From contig DASYXI010000019.1 of the NCBI GenBank assembly GCA_035934995.1, forward strand, positions 1 through 49,823: DNA of 49,823 nt, in the 5' to 3' direction. Shown here piece after piece: positions 6,764 through 15,129 of this stretch. Position numbers and translations under genes: made by a program. This stretch comes from REEB95 sp035934995 (GTDB taxonomy: Bacteria; Pseudomonadota; Alphaproteobacteria; ATCC43930; CGMCC-115725). Below the pieces are notes generated by a model. That model did no database searches and was not told where the DNA came from. It was given only the letters and a program-made list of their open reading frames with translations. Numbering within the stretch: the stretch's first letter is position 1; each line of letters starts with the position of its first letter.

Positions 6764-7699
6764 TTACGCTGAACGAGGATTTCGGTAAGTCAACCGCTTT
6801 CCTTCCGCGCCCCTGATCGCAACGATGGCGCGCGAAGTATCATCAATCTGGCGCAAGCCCCAACGGAACGAAAACTCGTCGCAATAACGGTCAAGGTGCT
6901 GCGGCGAAACGTGGTGGAAGCTACCAACAATGCCGCGCTTGAAAAGGGCAAAGAACCCTTCGGCGCTGTTAACGTGGGCTTCACCCCTCGCGTATTCGCC
7001 TTTGCCGTGTTCGACGCGCTTATGACCGCCTTTGAACTCGCGCCCGACCACGATGTAAGGACGCCATTCGTCGGTCATCAGCTTGCTGTCCTTATGCACC
7101 TTGGCGCGGAGCAATTTGGTCAGTGTATGAGCTTTAGCATCATCGGTCGAAACGGCATGGGCGCGGCCACCACGTTCAATTAGGGCTACAACAGGAATTT
7201 TTTTGGTACCGCGACCATATTTGGACTCACGGCCACCTTTGCGCGGCTTGCCACCTACATAGGTTTCGTCGGCTTCCACAATCTTGCCCTTACCCCCGAG
7301 CGGATCGCCGGAAACGTCGCGCATGGACTCGCGAATACGGTGCGCCATAAACCACGCCGTTTTGTAGGTCACGCCGATGGTGCGGTGTAGCTGGTGCGCG
7401 CTAATACCTTTCTTGGCCGACGCCATGAGCCGGTACGCCAGAACCCATTTGTTCAACGGGACGTGGCTGCTCTCCATCACCGAGCCTGTCATAACAGTGA
7501 ACTGCTCGCCGCAGGCCCCACATTCTTTCAGGCCAGCGCGAACTTTCTTCGCCGGATTGGCGGCAATCTCATAGATGCCGTCTGATTTGGCGTTGCCACA
7601 GTGGGGACAAACCACGCCATGTGGCCAGCGGATTTCTTCGAGGTGCACTCGCGCCTTGGCTTCATCGGTGAATACCGGATCGGTGAGGTTGATAGACAT
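6764..7699 (-). CDS. IS1595-family transposase (ISXO2-like)
   Basis: 311 residues. The N-terminal zinc ribbon has C31-x2-C34 and C60-x2-C63. A helix-turn-helix-like segment (ISAHQLHRTIGVTYKTAWFMAHRI, given in part) follows. The catalytic ISXO2 domain has D144 in EADETYVGG, D210 in LMTDEW, and the typical HVNSAEGFFALFKRG block with N244, E247 and K254. All key residues are present and the frame is unbroken. A GGAAATGAGCC ribosome site precedes the ATG. It lies nearest the right inverted repeat and reads leftward, as is usual for a single-transposase element. Confidence 0.95.
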   Translation of the reverse strand: MSINLTDPVFTDEAKARVHLEEIRWPHGVVCPHCGNAKSDGIYEIAANPAKKVRAGLKECGACGEQFTVMTGSVMESSHVPLNKWVLAYRLMASAKKGISAHQLHRTIGVTYKTAWFMAHRIRESMRDVSGDPLGGKGKIVEADETYVGGKPRKGGRESKYGRGTKKIPVVALIERGGRAHAVSTDDAKAHTLTKLLRAKVHKDSKLMTDEWRPYIVVGREFKGGHKRVEHGKGEYARGEAHVNSAEGFFALFKRGIVGSFHHVSPQHLDRYCDEFSFRWGLRQIDDTSRAIVAIRGAEGKRLTYRNPRSA

Positions 7700-7735
7700 G
7701 GCTCATTTCCTTATGAAGTGAGCCTAATCTACTCC

Positions 7736-7767
7736 TTGGGTGTTCCTTTGTCAAAGGGATAATTCCG
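7736..7767 (-). repeat. IS right terminal inverted repeat
   Basis: Reverse complement matches the left end at 27 of 32 positions, the outermost 15 bp being identical. It ends exactly at the second copy of the CCAATCAT duplication. Confidence 0.92.
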
Positions 7768-7775
7768 CCAATCAT
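7768..7775. repeat. Target-site duplication, right copy
   Basis: CCAATCAT, identical to 5307-5314. It runs into ATATATAACG (7774-7783), the right half of the inverted repeat that was the insertion target. Confidence 0.93.
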
Positions 7776-7783
7776 ATATAACG
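7774..7783. promoter_or_regulatory. Right half of the split ModE-like operator
   Basis: ATATATAACG, which reads CGTTATATAT on the minus strand and mirrors CGATTATAT at 5298-5306. It now lies 2.45 kb from its partner and from modB, between the IS and the metC stop codon. Confidence 0.45.
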
Positions 7784-7802
7784 GATAAGGCCGATGTGCG
7801 CG

Positions 7803-8990
7803 TTAGGCCGCCGCGTTGAGACGTTTGAATCCGGCGTCGAGGTCGGCGATCAAATCGTCCAGATCCTCGAGGCCGGCATGGACGCGCAGAGTTGGGCCTT
7901 CCTGCCAGGGCGTCGCCGTTCGCAGATGCTGCGGATAGACCGGCACCAGCAGGCTTTCGAAGCCGCCCCACGAGAAGCCCATGCTGAAGAGCTCCATGCC
8001 GTCGAGCAGGGCGTCGACCGCGCGTTTTTGGATGCCGGGCTTCAAGATGAAGCTGAACAGGCCCGACGCGCCCGTGCAGTCGCGTTTCCACAGTTTGTGG
8101 CCGGGATCGCTGGGCAGGGCAGGGTAGAGAACGCGCGCGACCTCGCGGCGCTTGGTCAGCCAATTCGCCAATTCGAGCGCTGTCGCCTGGTGCTGCCTTA
8201 GCCGCACGCCGGCGGTGCGCAGGCCGCGCAGCGCGAGATAGCAATCGTCCGGCGCGGCGTGATTGCCCATGAGCGTCGCCGCTTCGCGCACCTTGAGGAA
8301 GTTCTCCTCGTCGGCGACCGCCAATCCCATCATCGTATCGGAGTGGCCGACGATGTACTTGGTGCCGGCAATGACTTCGACGTCGCAGCCCAGCGCCAGC
8401 GGCTTGCAGAAAAGCGGCGCCGCCCAGGTGTTGTCGAACACGGTCTTGAGGCCGCGCGCCTTGGCAAGCTTCGCGATCGCCGGCGTATCCTGCATCTCGA
8501 AGGTGAGCGAGCCCGGACTTTCGAGATAGATCAGCCGCGTGTTCGGTCGAATGAGGGCGGCGCCGCCTTCGCCGATCGTCGGATTGTAGAACGTGGTCTC
8601 GACGCCGAAGCGCGCCAGGAGGCCGTTGCAGAAGCCGCGTACCGGGCCATAGACGGAATCCGTCATCAGGATGTGGTCGCCGGCTTTGACGAAGGCGAGG
8701 ATCGCGGCGTAGCAGGCGGCCGCGCCCGAGCAGAAGGCGAGGCCGCGCGCCCCGCCTTCGAGCGCCGCCACCGCCTGTTCCAGCGCGAAGGTCGTCGGCG
8801 TGCCGTAACGGCCATACACCACCTGGTCGATGCCGTAGCGGTTCTTTTGCGCTTTTTCGAGATCGGCGACCGTCTGATGGATGATGGTCGAGGCGTGATA
8901 GACCGGCGGATTGACGACGCCGAAATTCCCCGCCGGATCGCGCCCGGCATGGGCGAGGAGCGTGTCGGGCTTCTTCGATTTGCTTTTCAT
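7803..8990 (-). CDS. metC: Cystathionine beta-lyase
   Basis: 395-residue PLP enzyme of the Cys/Met metabolism family, converting cystathionine to homocysteine in methionine synthesis. The Schiff-base lysine is K211 in IAGTKYIVGHSD. D186 in FDNTWAAPLF binds the PLP ring nitrogen, and RYGTPTTFALE and SVYGPVR are typical substrate and cofactor loops. TKYIVGHSD favours MetC over cystathionine gamma-synthase. It starts with the ATG at 8990. It reads toward the IS and, before insertion, ended about 70 bp from modB. It is divergent from the ArsR-type gene across 157 bp. Confidence 0.9.
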   Translation of the reverse strand: MKSKSKKPDTLLAHAGRDPAGNFGVVNPPVYHASTIIHQTVADLEKAQKNRYGIDQVVYGRYGTPTTFALEQAVAALEGGARGLAFCSGAAACYAAILAFVKAGDHILMTDSVYGPVRGFCNGLLARFGVETTFYNPTIGEGGAALIRPNTRLIYLESPGSLTFEMQDTPAIAKLAKARGLKTVFDNTWAAPLFCKPLALGCDVEVIAGTKYIVGHSDTMMGLAVADEENFLKVREAATLMGNHAAPDDCYLALRGLRTAGVRLRQHQATALELANWLTKRREVARVLYPALPSDPGHKLWKRDCTGASGLFSFILKPGIQKRAVDALLDGMELFSMGFSWGGFESLLVPVYPQHLRTATPWQEGPTLRVHAGLEDLDDLIADLDAGFKRLNAAA

Positions 8991-9107
8991 CAGGGGCTCG
9001 CTCTTTTCCGCGGCATTCTGCCGAGAGTTACGCGCGGGCGGAAGGGCCGTGCTTCGGTGCCGGACCTGGCGGCGAAAGCGCTTGACGCCGTCGGCGTCCG
9101 GGTATAA

Positions 9108-9140
9108 TTAGCCAATCAGTTAATTAACAAAGTGGTTTAA
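9108..9140. promoter_or_regulatory. Extended palindrome, probable operator of the ArsR-type repressor
   Basis: The core GTTAATTAAC (9119-9128) is a perfect palindrome. Outer arms TTAgCCA (left) and TGGttTAA (right) extend the dyad. It lies between a TATAAT-like box (9103-9108) and the ATG at 9148, where a bound repressor would block transcription. Autoregulation by the downstream protein is inferred. Confidence 0.55.
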
Positions 9141-9147
9141 TATAAAC

Positions 9148-9498
9148 ATGGCCGTCGACCACCTCAGCGCCACGTTCGCGGCGCTCGCCGACCCGACCCG
9201 ACGCGCGATCCTCGCGCGTCTGGCGCTGGGCGAGGCGTCGGTGACCGCGCTGGCCGAGCCCTTCGACATGAGCCTGCCGGCGATATCGAAGCATTTGAAG
9301 GTGTTGGAGCGCGCCGGCCTGATCGCGCGCGGGCGCGAGGCGCAATGGCGGCCGTGCCGGATCGAGGGCGCGGCGTTCAAGGACATCGACGTTTGGCTTC
9401 GGCGCTATCGCCGGTTTTGGGAAGAGAGTCTCGACCGGCTCGACGCGTATTTGCAAAAGCTGCAAGGCAAGGAGGAGAGGCGTGGCCGCAAAAAGTGA
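9148..9498 (+). CDS. ArsR-family winged-helix repressor
   Basis: 116 residues. The HTH runs from about residue 10 to 75: ALADPTRRAILARLALGEASV, recognition helix AISKHLKVLERAGLI (both in part), then the wing GREAQWRPCRI. No metal-binding cysteine pair of the ArsR/SmtB type is seen, so it is more like the SdpR subgroup that partners SRPBCC (AHSA1) proteins. The next gene is exactly such a protein and overlaps it by 17 nt, so the pair forms one operon. A palindromic operator lies directly upstream. Confidence 0.9.
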   Translation: MAVDHLSATFAALADPTRRAILARLALGEASVTALAEPFDMSLPAISKHLKVLERAGLIARGREAQWRPCRIEGAAFKDIDVWLRRYRRFWEESLDRLDAYLQKLQGKEERRGRKK

Positions 9499-10432
9499 AT
9501 CCCGGGAGGCGATCGAAGCGCGCTCGATCATCTTCGTCCGCACCTTCGACGCGCCGCGTGCGCTGGTGTTCTCGGCGTTTTCGAGCCCGGTGCATCTCGG
9601 GCAGTGGTGGGGGCCGAACGGCTTCACCACCACGACGCACGCGTTTGAATTCCGTCCGGGCGGCGTCTGGCGCTTCGTCATGCACGGGCCCGATGGGCGC
9701 GATTACCAGAACCGGATCACCTTCGACGAGATCACGGCGCCGGAACGGCTGGTCTACCACCACGGCGGTGCCGACGACGTCGAGCCGGCCGAATTCAGCG
9801 CTACGCTCACGTTCGCCGACGAAGGCGGCAAGACGCGGCTGACCTGGCACATGCTGTTTCCGAGCGTCGCCGAGCGCGACCGCATCGTACGCGAGCATGG
9901 CGCCGAAGAGGGCCTCAAGCAGACCATCGGCCGATTGGCCGAGCACCTGGCGCGGATTGCGGCCGCCGCAAAAGGCGTGCCCGATCTGGTCGTCACGCGC
10001 ATCTACGACGCGCCCCGAGAATTGGTCTTTTCGCTGTGGACCGATCCCAAGCACCTGCGGGAATGGTGGGGGCCGCGCGGCTTCACCAACCCGGTATGCG
10101 AGGCCGATGCGCGCGTTGGCGGCGCCATCCGCATCCACATGCGGGGGCCTGACGGCCGCACGCATCGCATGACCGGCATCTTCGAGGAAGTCGTGCCGCC
10201 CGAACGTCTGGTTTTCACCAACATCGTCCCCGACGAGAATGGTCAGACGTTGTTCCAGATCCGCACTACGGTTCTGTTCGAAAACGCCGGCGGCAAAACC
10301 CGGCTGATGCTGCGCGCAACGGTGCTCATGCAGACGGACGCGGCGGCGCCGTACCTCGCCGGTATGAACGAGGGCTGGAGCCAGACTCTCGATCGGTTGG
10401 CGGAGCGTGTTACGGCCGTGCGCGCCGGATGA
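9482..10432 (+). CDS. Tandem double SRPBCC (AHSA1-type) protein
   Basis: 316 residues made of two consecutive SRPBCC domains (about 15-155 and 165-310). Both show the family pattern: TFDAPRALVFSAFSSPVHL then QWWGPNGF, and IYDAPRELVFSLWTDPKHL then EWWGPRGF, each followed later by APERLVY or PPERLVF. Such domains form hydrophobic ligand-binding cavities; the ligand here is unknown. Most relatives have a single domain, so this is an internal duplication or fusion. The GTG start has a GGAGGAGAGG ribosome site and overlaps the ArsR-type gene. It ends 5 bp from the convergent VIT1-type gene. Confidence 0.9.
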   Translation: MAAKSESREAIEARSIIFVRTFDAPRALVFSAFSSPVHLGQWWGPNGFTTTTHAFEFRPGGVWRFVMHGPDGRDYQNRITFDEITAPERLVYHHGGADDVEPAEFSATLTFADEGGKTRLTWHMLFPSVAERDRIVREHGAEEGLKQTIGRLAEHLARIAAAAKGVPDLVVTRIYDAPRELVFSLWTDPKHLREWWGPRGFTNPVCEADARVGGAIRIHMRGPDGRTHRMTGIFEEVVPPERLVFTNIVPDENGQTLFQIRTTVLFENAGGKTRLMLRATVLMQTDAAAPYLAGMNEGWSQTLDRLAERVTAVRAG

Positions 10433-10437
10433 CGGCA

Positions 10438-11583
10438 TTAGCCGGCGATGGCGACGTCAATCAGTCGGCCGATGCCGTAGGTCACGGCGGCGGCGGCAAG
10501 TCCGATTGCCAGCTGGCGTGCGCCCGAAAACAGCACGCCGCGGCCGGTGAACAGCGACGTGGCGGCGCCGATCAGGAACATCACGGCGCCGCTCAACGCC
10601 GCGCCCGCCCATACGGCCGTCGTGCCGCTGAGCACGGTAAAAGGCAGGATCGGCATCGCCGCGCCGCCGGCGAACAGCAGGAACGAAGTTGCCCCGGCGA
10701 CCCAGGCCGAACCGCCCAGCTCGTTCGGATCAATGCCGAGCTCTTCGCGCGCCAGCGTGTCGAGCGCCGCGCCCTTGTCGTCGATGATGCGTTCCGACAG
10801 CAGCTTCGCCTGGTGCTCGGACAGGCCCTTGGCCTGGTAGATGAGCGCCAATTCCTCTTTTTCCTCTTCGGGGAAGGTGCGCAGCTCCTCGGCTTCGATG
10901 TCGATTTGCGCTTGCGCCAGCTCGCGGGCGCTGTTGACCGACAACCATTCGCCCATCGCCATCGAACACGCGCCGGCGATCAATCCCGCCATGCCGGTGA
11001 TCAGCACGGCGTGGCTGCTGAGGTCGGCGCCGGCGACGCCGGCGACCAGGCTCAGATTCGACACCAGTCCGTCGTTGGCGCCGAGCACGGCGGCACGCAG
11101 CGCGTTGCTGCCGCCGCGGTGTCGGCCTTCGAGTTGCGCCAATTCACCGCCGCTCAGCCCGCCGCGCGGCGGCCGCGCCAGCGCTTGCACGATGCGCGCG
11201 TGCGAACGCTCGTCGTCCGGCATGCCGGCCGCCGCTGCTTCCCGCTGGTTGTCGTATTGCGTGACGTCGCTGCGCTCGAGCGTGTCGACGATCGGCAGCA
11301 CGATCTCGGTGCCGAACCGCCGCGCCAGCCACGCCAGCACACGCGACCGTATGCCGGGCTGCAACCGGCCAGTACGGCCGCCGGCGCCGGCGATCCGCCG
11401 CATCCAGAATTCGGCGTGCGCTTCTTCGACGCCCGCGAGGCGGCGATAGACTTGTTTCAGTTTTGTGTCGGGTTCGGCGTCGGCGAGCGCGCGGTAAAGC
11501 GCGGCGCTGTCGACCTCGCCTTGCAGATTGCGGCGGTAACGCCCGAGGTTGCTCCCCCGGCCGCCGGTTTTCGCTTTCTTCAC
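10438..11583 (-). CDS. Rubrerythrin/VIT1-type metal transport membrane protein
   Basis: 381 residues from a GTG at 11583. The first ~150 residues look like a ferritin/rubrerythrin domain (GEVDSAALYRAL, VEEAHAEFW, DERSHARIV supply Glu/His ligands). The remainder is a VIT1/CCC1 iron-manganese transporter domain: RAAVLGANDGLVSNLSLVAG, MAMGEWLSVNSARE, a long acidic helix (IDIEAEELRTFPEEEKEEL), and paired C-terminal membrane helices. This resembles the membrane-bound ferritin (MbfA) design, which exports iron. A longer start at 11679 (413 residues) is possible. The frame open to 11838 would run over the TetR gene and is unlikely. It is divergent from that gene. Confidence 0.82.
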   Translation of the reverse strand: MKKAKTGGRGSNLGRYRRNLQGEVDSAALYRALADAEPDTKLKQVYRRLAGVEEAHAEFWMRRIAGAGGRTGRLQPGIRSRVLAWLARRFGTEIVLPIVDTLERSDVTQYDNQREAAAAGMPDDERSHARIVQALARPPRGGLSGGELAQLEGRHRGGSNALRAAVLGANDGLVSNLSLVAGVAGADLSSHAVLITGMAGLIAGACSMAMGEWLSVNSARELAQAQIDIEAEELRTFPEEEKEELALIYQAKGLSEHQAKLLSERIIDDKGAALDTLAREELGIDPNELGGSAWVAGATSFLLFAGGAAMPILPFTVLSGTTAVWAGAALSGAVMFLIGAATSLFTGRGVLFSGARQLAIGLAAAAVTYGIGRLIDVAIAG

Positions 11584-11735
11584 GGCGACGATTATAGCGC
11601 GGCCGTAAGCGGCAGAAAGTGTGGCCGAAATGTCATTGCCGGCGGTTGCGGCGATTGCAACCGTTCGATCCTGGCGCATGGCTGGGCTGCGATATTTTAG
11701 TGGCCGTGCAACCGAGCAGACTTTATAATTTGATA

Positions 11736-11749
11736 CTATCGATCGATAG
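11736..11749. promoter_or_regulatory. 14-bp perfect palindrome, candidate TetR operator
   Basis: CTATCGATCGATAG is a perfect palindrome beginning 32 bp before the TetR start codon, in the divergent region shared with the VIT1-type gene. Its size and place suit binding of the TetR-type protein and control of the efflux operon. This is inferred and not shown. Confidence 0.5.
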
Positions 11750-11767
11750 ATATAAACCCATACCCTT

Positions 11768-12481
11768 ATGCTAGCGCCCGAGATCACCGTGGCGCGCGCG
11801 ACCCGGCGGAACACCGTCTCGGCGCGCGGCGCCGACACCCGCCGACGATTGATCGAGACCGCGATCGACGTCTTTGCGACCCATGGCTACGACGGTACCA
11901 GCACGCGGCTTCTGGCGGAACGCGCCGGCGTCAACCTGCCGGCGATTCAGTATCATTTCGGCAGCAAGGAAGGGCTTTATCGCGCCGTCGTCGGTTACTT
12001 CGCGGATTACATCGAGCAACAGATGGCGCCGGTCGGCGCGCGGGTGAAAGCGGTGTTCGCCGCGGGCAAGCCGTCGCGCGGCGTGGCCTTGCGTCTGCTG
12101 ACCGAATTGCTCGAGGAATTTGTCGCGCTGGTGTTCGAAGGCGGCGATGGCGACACGCGCGCCAGCGTCGAAAGCCGGAAGCTGTTCATCGCCCGCGCCG
12201 AAGTCGAACGCTCGGCGGCGCTGGAATCCCTCTATGCCAGCATGCGGCGCAGCGTCGGCGAGCCGTGCGCGGCCTTGGTGGCGCGGCTGATCGGTCGTTC
12301 GCTCAAGGACGAACAGACCTGGCTGCGTACTGCCGCGATCCTCGGTCAGGCGACGGTGTTCTGCAACAAGCCGGCAGCGCGTACGCTGCATTGGCGCCGC
12401 ATGGATCGCACGCGCGTGCGGGCGGTGCAGCGCGTCGTCTGCGCGCACACGAAAGCGATTTTCGCGGGAGCCGGCCGATGA
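11768..12481 (+). CDS. TetR-family regulator (CecR/CerR-like) of the efflux operon
   Basis: 237 residues. The DNA-binding head spans about residues 22-70: TRRRLIETAIDVFATHGYDG, then LLAERAGVNLPAIQYHFGSK and EGLYRAVVGYF. The C-terminal part, with a late RRMDRTRVRAVQRVV segment, matches the DUF1956-type ligand domain found in CecR (YbiH) relatives. The gene overlaps the outer-membrane lipoprotein gene by 4 nt (ATGA), so regulator and pump are one transcription unit. A perfect palindrome lies upstream. The inducer is unknown. Confidence 0.9.
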   Translation: MLAPEITVARATRRNTVSARGADTRRRLIETAIDVFATHGYDGTSTRLLAERAGVNLPAIQYHFGSKEGLYRAVVGYFADYIEQQMAPVGARVKAVFAAGKPSRGVALRLLTELLEEFVALVFEGGDGDTRASVESRKLFIARAEVERSAALESLYASMRRSVGEPCAALVARLIGRSLKDEQTWLRTAAILGQATVFCNKPAARTLHWRRMDRTRVRAVQRVVCAHTKAIFAGAGR

Positions 12482-13947
12482 GCCGCCGCCTGCTGGTTCT
12501 TGTCGCGGCCTTCGCGCTGGCGTCCTGCGCGGTTGGTCCCGATTTCAAGTCGCCGGCGGTGCCGGTCGATGCCGGGTACACGCCGGAAAAGCTCGCCGAC
12601 ACGGCCGCAACCGACGTCGTCGGCGGTGGCGCACAGCATTTCAACAGCGGCGAGGACATTCCCGGCGAATGGTGGAGCCTGTTCCATTCGCCGGCGCTCG
12701 ATGCGTTGGTGAAGGAAGCCCTGGCGCACAATCCCGACCTCACCGCGGCGCAGGCGTCGTTGCGCGAGGCGCACGAGAACACGCTGGCGACCGAGGGCAA
12801 TTTCTTCCCGACGATCGGTGCGGAGTACACCCATACCCGCGAGAAGTTCAGCGGCGCTGCTTTCGGCCAGCCGAACAACCACGGCTTCTTGAGCCTGAAC
12901 ACCGGCGAGGTCACCGTCGGTTACGCGCCCGACGTGTTCGGCGGCACGCGCCGCCAGGTCGAGGCGTCCGAAGCCGCCGAAACCTACCAGCGCTTCCAGC
13001 TCGAAGCAGCTTACTTGACGCTGACCTCAAACGTCGTGGCGGCGGCGGTGCAGGAGGCGAGCCTGCGCGCGCAGATCGCGGCGACGCAGGACATCGTCAA
13101 GGCCGAAAGCGATCAACTCGATCTGTTGAATCACCAATTCCAGCTTGGCGCCGTGGCGCGCAGCGCCGTGTTGCAGCAGACGGCGACGCTGGCGCAGGAA
13201 AAGGCCACGTTGCCGCCGTTGCAAAAGCAGCTGGCGCAGCAGCGCGATCGCATCGCCGCGTTGGCCGGCCGCTTCCCCAATCATCCGCCGGACGAGACCT
13301 TCGATCTCGCGACGTTGACGCTGCCGCAAGCCTTGCCGGTCAGCCTGCCGTCGCGCCTGGTCGAGCAGCGGCCTGACGTGCAGGCCGCCGAGGCGACTTT
13401 GCATCAAGCGAGCGCCGAAATCGGCGTCGCCACGGCGAACATGCTGCCGCAGTTCAATTTGACCGGCGACATCGGCACCGAAGCCACGACCATCGGCAGC
13501 ATGTTCGCTGCCGGCACCGGGATCTGGAGCATCGCGGCCGGCGTGACCCAGCCGCTGTTCCACGGCGGCACCTTGCTGCACGAGAAGCGCGCCGCCGAAG
13601 CCGCCTACGACGCGGCGGCGGCGCAGTATCGCAGCACGGTTCTGTCCTCGTTCCAGAACGTCGCCGACACGCTGCGGGCGCTGCAGTCCGACGCCGATGC
13701 GCTGCAGGCCGACACCGCCGCGGAACGTTCGGCCAATGAAAGCCTGAGCCTGGCGCGCGATCAGTATCGTCTCGGCGCGGTCAGCCTCATCGAGTTACTC
13801 AATGCCGAGACCACGTATGAGCAAGCGCGGATCGCCCTCGTCCAGGCGCAGGCCGCCCGCTATGCCGATACCGCCGCGCTGTTCGAGGCGCTGGGCGGCG
13901 GCTGGTGGCACCGTTCGGACGTCGCCCAGACTCAAACCCAGGACTAA
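12478..13947 (+). CDS. RND efflux outer-membrane lipoprotein (OprM/NodT type)
   Basis: 489 residues. The signal peptide ends in a lipobox LASC (about residues 14-17), so the mature protein is lipid-anchored. The body has two repeats of long coiled helices with beta-barrel strands, typical of the OEP family: GEWWSLFHSPALDALVKEAL near the start, and VTQPLFHGGTLLHEKRAAEA and YRLGAVSLIELLNAETTYEQ in the second repeat. It forms the exit duct of the pump encoded by the next two genes. The start overlaps the TetR stop codon. Open frame upstream of 12478 lies inside the TetR gene and is not used. Confidence 0.93.
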   Translation: MSRRLLVLVAAFALASCAVGPDFKSPAVPVDAGYTPEKLADTAATDVVGGGAQHFNSGEDIPGEWWSLFHSPALDALVKEALAHNPDLTAAQASLREAHENTLATEGNFFPTIGAEYTHTREKFSGAAFGQPNNHGFLSLNTGEVTVGYAPDVFGGTRRQVEASEAAETYQRFQLEAAYLTLTSNVVAAAVQEASLRAQIAATQDIVKAESDQLDLLNHQFQLGAVARSAVLQQTATLAQEKATLPPLQKQLAQQRDRIAALAGRFPNHPPDETFDLATLTLPQALPVSLPSRLVEQRPDVQAAEATLHQASAEIGVATANMLPQFNLTGDIGTEATTIGSMFAAGTGIWSIAAGVTQPLFHGGTLLHEKRAAEAAYDAAAAQYRSTVLSSFQNVADTLRALQSDADALQADTAAERSANESLSLARDQYRLGAVSLIELLNAETTYEQARIALVQAQAARYADTAALFEALGGGWWHRSDVAQTQTQD

Positions 13948-13950
13948 GCC

Positions 13951-15126
13951 ATGCCGTTCGATCCACGCGACGTGACGCAACGCATCCGCGGCCCGCTGGC
14001 CAAGCGCATGATCATCATGCTGGCGCTTGCGGCCGTCGTGCTGATCATCATCTTCGGCTACGAAGCCTTCAAATCGTACATGATCAGCAAATTCATGCGG
14101 TCGTTCGCCAATCCGCCGCAGACCGTGTCGACGATCGTGGCGACGACGCAGGAATGGCAGCCAACGACGACGGCCGTCGGTTCGTTGCGCGCAGTCAATG
14201 GCGCGGATCTGTCGCTCGAAGTCGCGGGCGTCGTCGACAAAATCTACTTCGATTCCGGCAACGACGTTTCCGCCGGGACCGTGCTGATGACGCTGCGGTC
14301 GGAGGACGACGTCGCGAAGCTGCACGCGCTTCAAGCCACGGCCGATCTCGACGCGATCAACCTGGCGCGCGATGAAAAGCAGCTCAAGGTCAATGCCGTC
14401 AGCAAGGCGCAGGTCGATACCGATTCGGCAACGCTGCGCAACGCGCAAGCGCAAGTGGCGGAGCAGCAGGCGGTCGTCGACAAAAAGACGCTGCGGGCGC
14501 CGTTCGCCGGCCATCTCGGCATCCGCGCCGTCGACGTCGGCCAATACCTGAACGCGGGCACGACGATCGTGACGCTCCAGGCGCTCGACCCGATCTATGT
14601 CGATTTCACTTTGCCGCAACAGGCATTGTCGGAAATCCGCGAAGGCCAGTTGATGACCGCGACGGTCGACACCTACCCGGACCAGAGCTTCACCGGCAAG
14701 ATTACGGCAATCAATCCGCTGGTCGATGTCGCGACGCGCAACGTGAGCGTGCGCGCGACGCTCGCCAATCCCGACCATCTGTTGCTGCCCGGCATGTACG
14801 CCAAGGTGACCATCGATGTCGGCTCCGAAGAGCGCTACGTCACGCTGCCGCAAACCGCGATCATCTATAACCCGTACGGCAACACGGTTTATCTGGTTGA
14901 GGACAAGGGCAAGGACGCGCAGGGCCATCCGCAGCTCCAAGCGCAACAGGCCTTCGTCACCACCGGTCCGACGCGCGGCGATCAGGTCGCGATCCTCAAG
15001 GGCGTCGATACCGGCGCCACGGTGGTCACCGCGGGCCAGATGAAGCTGCGCAACGGCTCGCCCGTGATCGTCAACAACTCGGTCGTTCCGGCCAACAGTC
15101 CCAACCCGCGTCCGCAGGAAGAATAG
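13951..15126 (+). CDS. RND efflux periplasmic adaptor (membrane fusion protein)
   Basis: 391 residues with one N-terminal membrane anchor (about 22-42, IIMLALAAVVLIIIFGYEAF). Next comes a barrel-sandwich (lipoyl-like) domain split by a short alpha-hairpin rich in Ala/Gln/Asp (residues about 120-175). A beta-barrel domain with LRAPFAGHLGIRAVDVGQYL and ALDPIYVDFTLPQQ, and a membrane-proximal domain, follow. It bridges the inner-membrane RND pump and the outer-membrane duct. It begins 3 bp after the OEP gene and ends 3 bp before the pump gene. Confidence 0.93.
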   Translation: MPFDPRDVTQRIRGPLAKRMIIMLALAAVVLIIIFGYEAFKSYMISKFMRSFANPPQTVSTIVATTQEWQPTTTAVGSLRAVNGADLSLEVAGVVDKIYFDSGNDVSAGTVLMTLRSEDDVAKLHALQATADLDAINLARDEKQLKVNAVSKAQVDTDSATLRNAQAQVAEQQAVVDKKTLRAPFAGHLGIRAVDVGQYLNAGTTIVTLQALDPIYVDFTLPQQALSEIREGQLMTATVDTYPDQSFTGKITAINPLVDVATRNVSVRATLANPDHLLLPGMYAKVTIDVGSEERYVTLPQTAIIYNPYGNTVYLVEDKGKDAQGHPQLQAQQAFVTTGPTRGDQVAILKGVDTGATVVTAGQMKLRNGSPVIVNNSVVPANSPNPRPQEE

Positions 15127-15129
15127 GCG

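Larger units (their letters stand above)
5315..7767 (-). mobile_element. IS1595-family insertion sequence with passenger genes
   Basis: 2,453 bp bounded by 32-bp terminal inverted repeats matching at 27 positions (both starting CGGAATTATCCCTTT) and flanked by perfect 8-bp target duplications. It encodes one IS1595/ISXO2-type transposase, an HNH-type protein, two small ORFs and a tRNA-like remnant. Passenger genes are known in this IS family. The element separates metC from modB and splits an inverted repeat. The intact ends, intact transposase frame and unmutated duplication suggest a fairly recent and possibly still active element. Base composition is lower in GC than the surrounding chromosome. 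Confidence 0.93.

Noticed and set aside
8991..9107. SAM-II or similar riboswitch before metC
   Set aside because: No recognisable pseudoknot pattern in the metC leader; the region looks like an ordinary promoter.
11584..11838. N-terminal extension of the VIT1-type protein
   Set aside because: Runs antisense over the TetR gene and operator, and has no domain features; starts at 11583 or 11679 are more sensible.
12265..12477. Upstream extension of the outer-membrane lipoprotein frame
   Set aside because: Lies inside the TetR gene; the signal peptide and lipobox begin at the ATG at 12478.
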